The notes beneath the pieces are model-generated. The model was not told the DNA's origin. It ran no database searches and saw nothing but the letters and a program-made list of their open reading frames with translations. A stretch of DNA of 21,983 bases, taken from positions 1-21,983 of IMG/VR virus record IMGVR_UViG_3300009001_000106. The stretch is one strand, 5' to 3'. The DNA comes from a virus. Positions within the stretch are counted from its first letter, which is position 1. Each line of letters starts with the position of its first letter. Positions 20,374 to 21,983 of this stretch are shown here, piece after piece. Both the position numbers and the translations under genes were made by a program.

Positions 20374-21983
20374 ATGGCACAAGATATATTTGCACCTAAA
20401 ACATCCTTCGATATAGGCTATGAACGTCCTCAACAGGGTGTAGTAGACAACACTGAAAAGATTAAAGCAGACTTTCAAGCAATGTCTCTAGGTGCTCAAG
20501 CCAAGGCAGTGCAGGGACAGGCTGCTCTTGAACGTGCTGAAGCAGGTCTTATTCAATCTGCTATTGGTATTGCAGGGGATGCTTATACTATTAATATTAA
20601 AGGCAGGGAGAAAGGCGCAGTAGATGCTCTTTTCAATGAGATAAAAAATATAGAATCTCAAGACTCACAAAAGCCCATGCCTTTTGAAACAAAGAAGTCT
20701 AAGTATAATAATGCTATAATGAAAGCTGCTTCAGAGATACCAGGTGGTTACTCAACATTAGCTAAACACAACACTGCTATCAAAGCAGCAACTGGCATGG
20801 ACATTGCTAGTATAGCTAAGTCTACTGAGCAAGAGCAGTACGAACAAATGCAACAGAACCCTGTGTTTCAGACTGCATACCTTGCTTCTAAAGTAACTCA
20901 GCCTAACCTTTCTGAAGAAGATAGATTCATATACGCTCAGAACGAAGCCGCAAAGACTGCTGCAGCAGAGCTTATGCAAACAACTGTTAAGACGGAAGAC
21001 TTATCTAGGTACTATACTGATACTAAACGTACAGTAGAGCAACGACTAACCAACTTAGATACTGCTATTGTTGCATCTATTCAGTTAAAGCGTGATACTG
21101 GTCAGCCTATCACAACACTTGATATTGAAAGTCTTGAAGTACGAGTAGCAGAGGCTCAACGTCTTGTAGATGTCTTAATCCCTAACACTGTTCCTGAAGA
21201 GGAAAGAAGTCAGGTAGATGAATACTTTACAAACCTAAATGATTTTCTTACTCAGATGAAAGAAAGTAAAGACCCTGATAGAATTGCTACAGGTGTTGCC
21301 TCTTATCTAGCTCAGACAGGGCAGACTATGGGTGAGATTCTAGCAGGTGCTAAGATTGCTAAAGCTGAGATACTTTCATCACAAGCAGGTGTTGAAATAT
21401 TTAAGGTAATCACAACTAAGTTGAGTGACGGTTCTTCTACTGCTGCTCTAGCTGTTGGTGGAGATTTAGGTTCTATTTATGACGCTCTTGTTGAAGCACG
21501 TCAGGGTGAGGTTATTGGACCTAACACTATTATGACTCAAGAAGAGTTGAACATAGTGTTTGATACCAGAAACAAGACTCCTAAAGATATGATGGATGAA
21601 CGTGCTGCAGGACTAGAATTAATTAAGTCTCTAGACGTTGGTGAACTTGGCACTGATCAAGGTAAGAGACAACTAGTATCAGGTATTGCATCTGTAGTAA
21701 AGTCTCTTAATAACCTTGATATACAACAAACAGGTTCTAAGTTAAGTGAGCTAGTAATCGACTCAGGTCTTATTGATAAGATTAAGTTCTTAGATAACTA
21801 CGACAAGGCTACTGCTAACCAGATTCGCACACTACTGAATAGTGTTGTAACAAATAACCTACGTTTCTCTGAACTTAAAATAAGTTCTATTGAGACAGAT
21901 GGTAAAGGGTACACAAACCGTAACCCTGGACTTGTATGGGACGAAGCAGAGCAGGTATACTACGCCACTGATAAAGAGTATAT
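20374..21983 (+). CDS. Second large internal virion protein, 3'-truncated by window end
   Basis: An ATG at 20374, one base after the previous stop, opens a frame that continues without a stop to the last base, giving at least 536 residues. Composition is Ala/Gln/Glu/Lys-rich and almost entirely helical, with few aromatics: N-terminal 'F-A-P-K-T-S-F-D-I-G-Y-E-R-P-Q-Q-G-V', then a long helix with 'A-K-A-V-Q-G-Q-A-A-L-E-R-A-E-A-G', and later 'D-L-S-R-Y-Y-T-D-T-K-R-T-V-E-Q-R-L'. No enzyme motif was seen in the visible part. Place and composition fit the remaining member of the gp15/gp16 ejection pair; a peptidoglycan hydrolase domain could still lie beyond the window. No other annotation of this stretch is plausible on either strand. 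Confidence 0.75.
   Translation, partial: MAQDIFAPKTSFDIGYERPQQGVVDNTEKIKADFQAMSLGAQAKAVQGQAALERAEAGLIQSAIGIAGDAYTINIKGREKGAVDALFNEIKNIESQDSQKPMPFETKKSKYNNAIMKAASEIPGGYSTLAKHNTAIKAATGMDIASIAKSTEQEQYEQMQQNPVFQTAYLASKVTQPNLSEEDRFIYAQNEAAKTAAAELMQTTVKTEDLSRYYTDTKRTVEQRLTNLDTAIVASIQLKRDTGQPITTLDIESLEVRVAEAQRLVDVLIPNTVPEEERSQVDEYFTNLNDFLTQMKESKDPDRIATGVASYLAQTGQTMGEILAGAKIAKAEILSSQAGVEIFKVITTKLSDGSSTAALAVGGDLGSIYDALVEARQGEVIGPNTIMTQEELNIVFDTRNKTPKDMMDERAAGLELIKSLDVGELGTDQGKRQLVSGIASVVKSLNNLDIQQTGSKLSELVIDSGLIDKIKFLDNYDKATANQIRTLLNSVVTNNLRFSELKISSIETDGKGYTNRNPGLVWDEAEQVYYATDKEY

Noticed and set aside
1-21983. Defence, anti-defence or retron/CRISPR-type system
   Set aside because: Every stretch is accounted for by virion-assembly genes; no nuclease other than the terminase, reverse transcriptase, toxin-antitoxin pair or direct-repeat array was seen.

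Overview
This 22-kb window is part of the late (virion-assembly) region of a short-tailed, T7-like bacteriophage. All genes are on the + strand, packed end to end with gaps of 0 to about 60 bases or small overlaps, and most have clear AGGAG-type ribosome sites. The order portal - scaffold - capsid - tail adaptor - tail nozzle - GNAT-like protein - internal virion proteins matches T7 genes 8 to 16. The fibre-type sequences and codon style resemble marine podoviruses, but no polymerase, lysis or host-derived gene is present, so family and host cannot be fixed from this window.

Layout. (1) 1-393: 3' part of a probable small terminase subunit. (2) 416-5231: a host-recognition cassette of five fibre or receptor-type proteins (short fibre adaptor, tail-fibre-like protein, a fibre with a MAM/ConA-like lectin domain, a small fibre protein, a ten-repeat beta-propeller) and a tail-assembly chaperone-like protein. 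(3) 5241-8524: large terminase and portal, joined by a 1-base overlap. (4) 8535-9652: a 25-residue Lys/Pro peptide, a small conserved-looking podoviral protein, and the scaffold. (5) 9680-11658: major capsid protein and two beta-rich candidate decoration proteins, separated by a UUCG-loop terminator-like hairpin. (6) 11658-14827: tail adaptor, an unrecognised 104-aa overlapping gene, and the tail nozzle. (7) 14841-21983: GNAT-like protein, glycine-zipper internal virion protein, a 1460-aa ejection protein, and a second ejection protein running off the window end.

The genes work together as follows. The scaffold and capsid protein build the procapsid on the portal, and the terminase packs DNA. 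The adaptor and nozzle close the portal and form the stubby tail. The cassette proteins sit on the tail as adhesins. The gp14/15/16-like proteins are carried inside the head and ejected to form a channel across the envelope. No non-coding stretch longer than 60 bases exists; I saw no tRNA, CRISPR, IS element or attachment site, and no recognisable promoter.

Most noteworthy: the adhesin cassette lies between the two terminase genes; the propeller and GNAT genes almost lack the CTA leucine codon that is common in the neighbouring terminase, suggesting recent exchange; and a lectin-bearing fibre and the tail nozzle carry the same octapeptide repeat.
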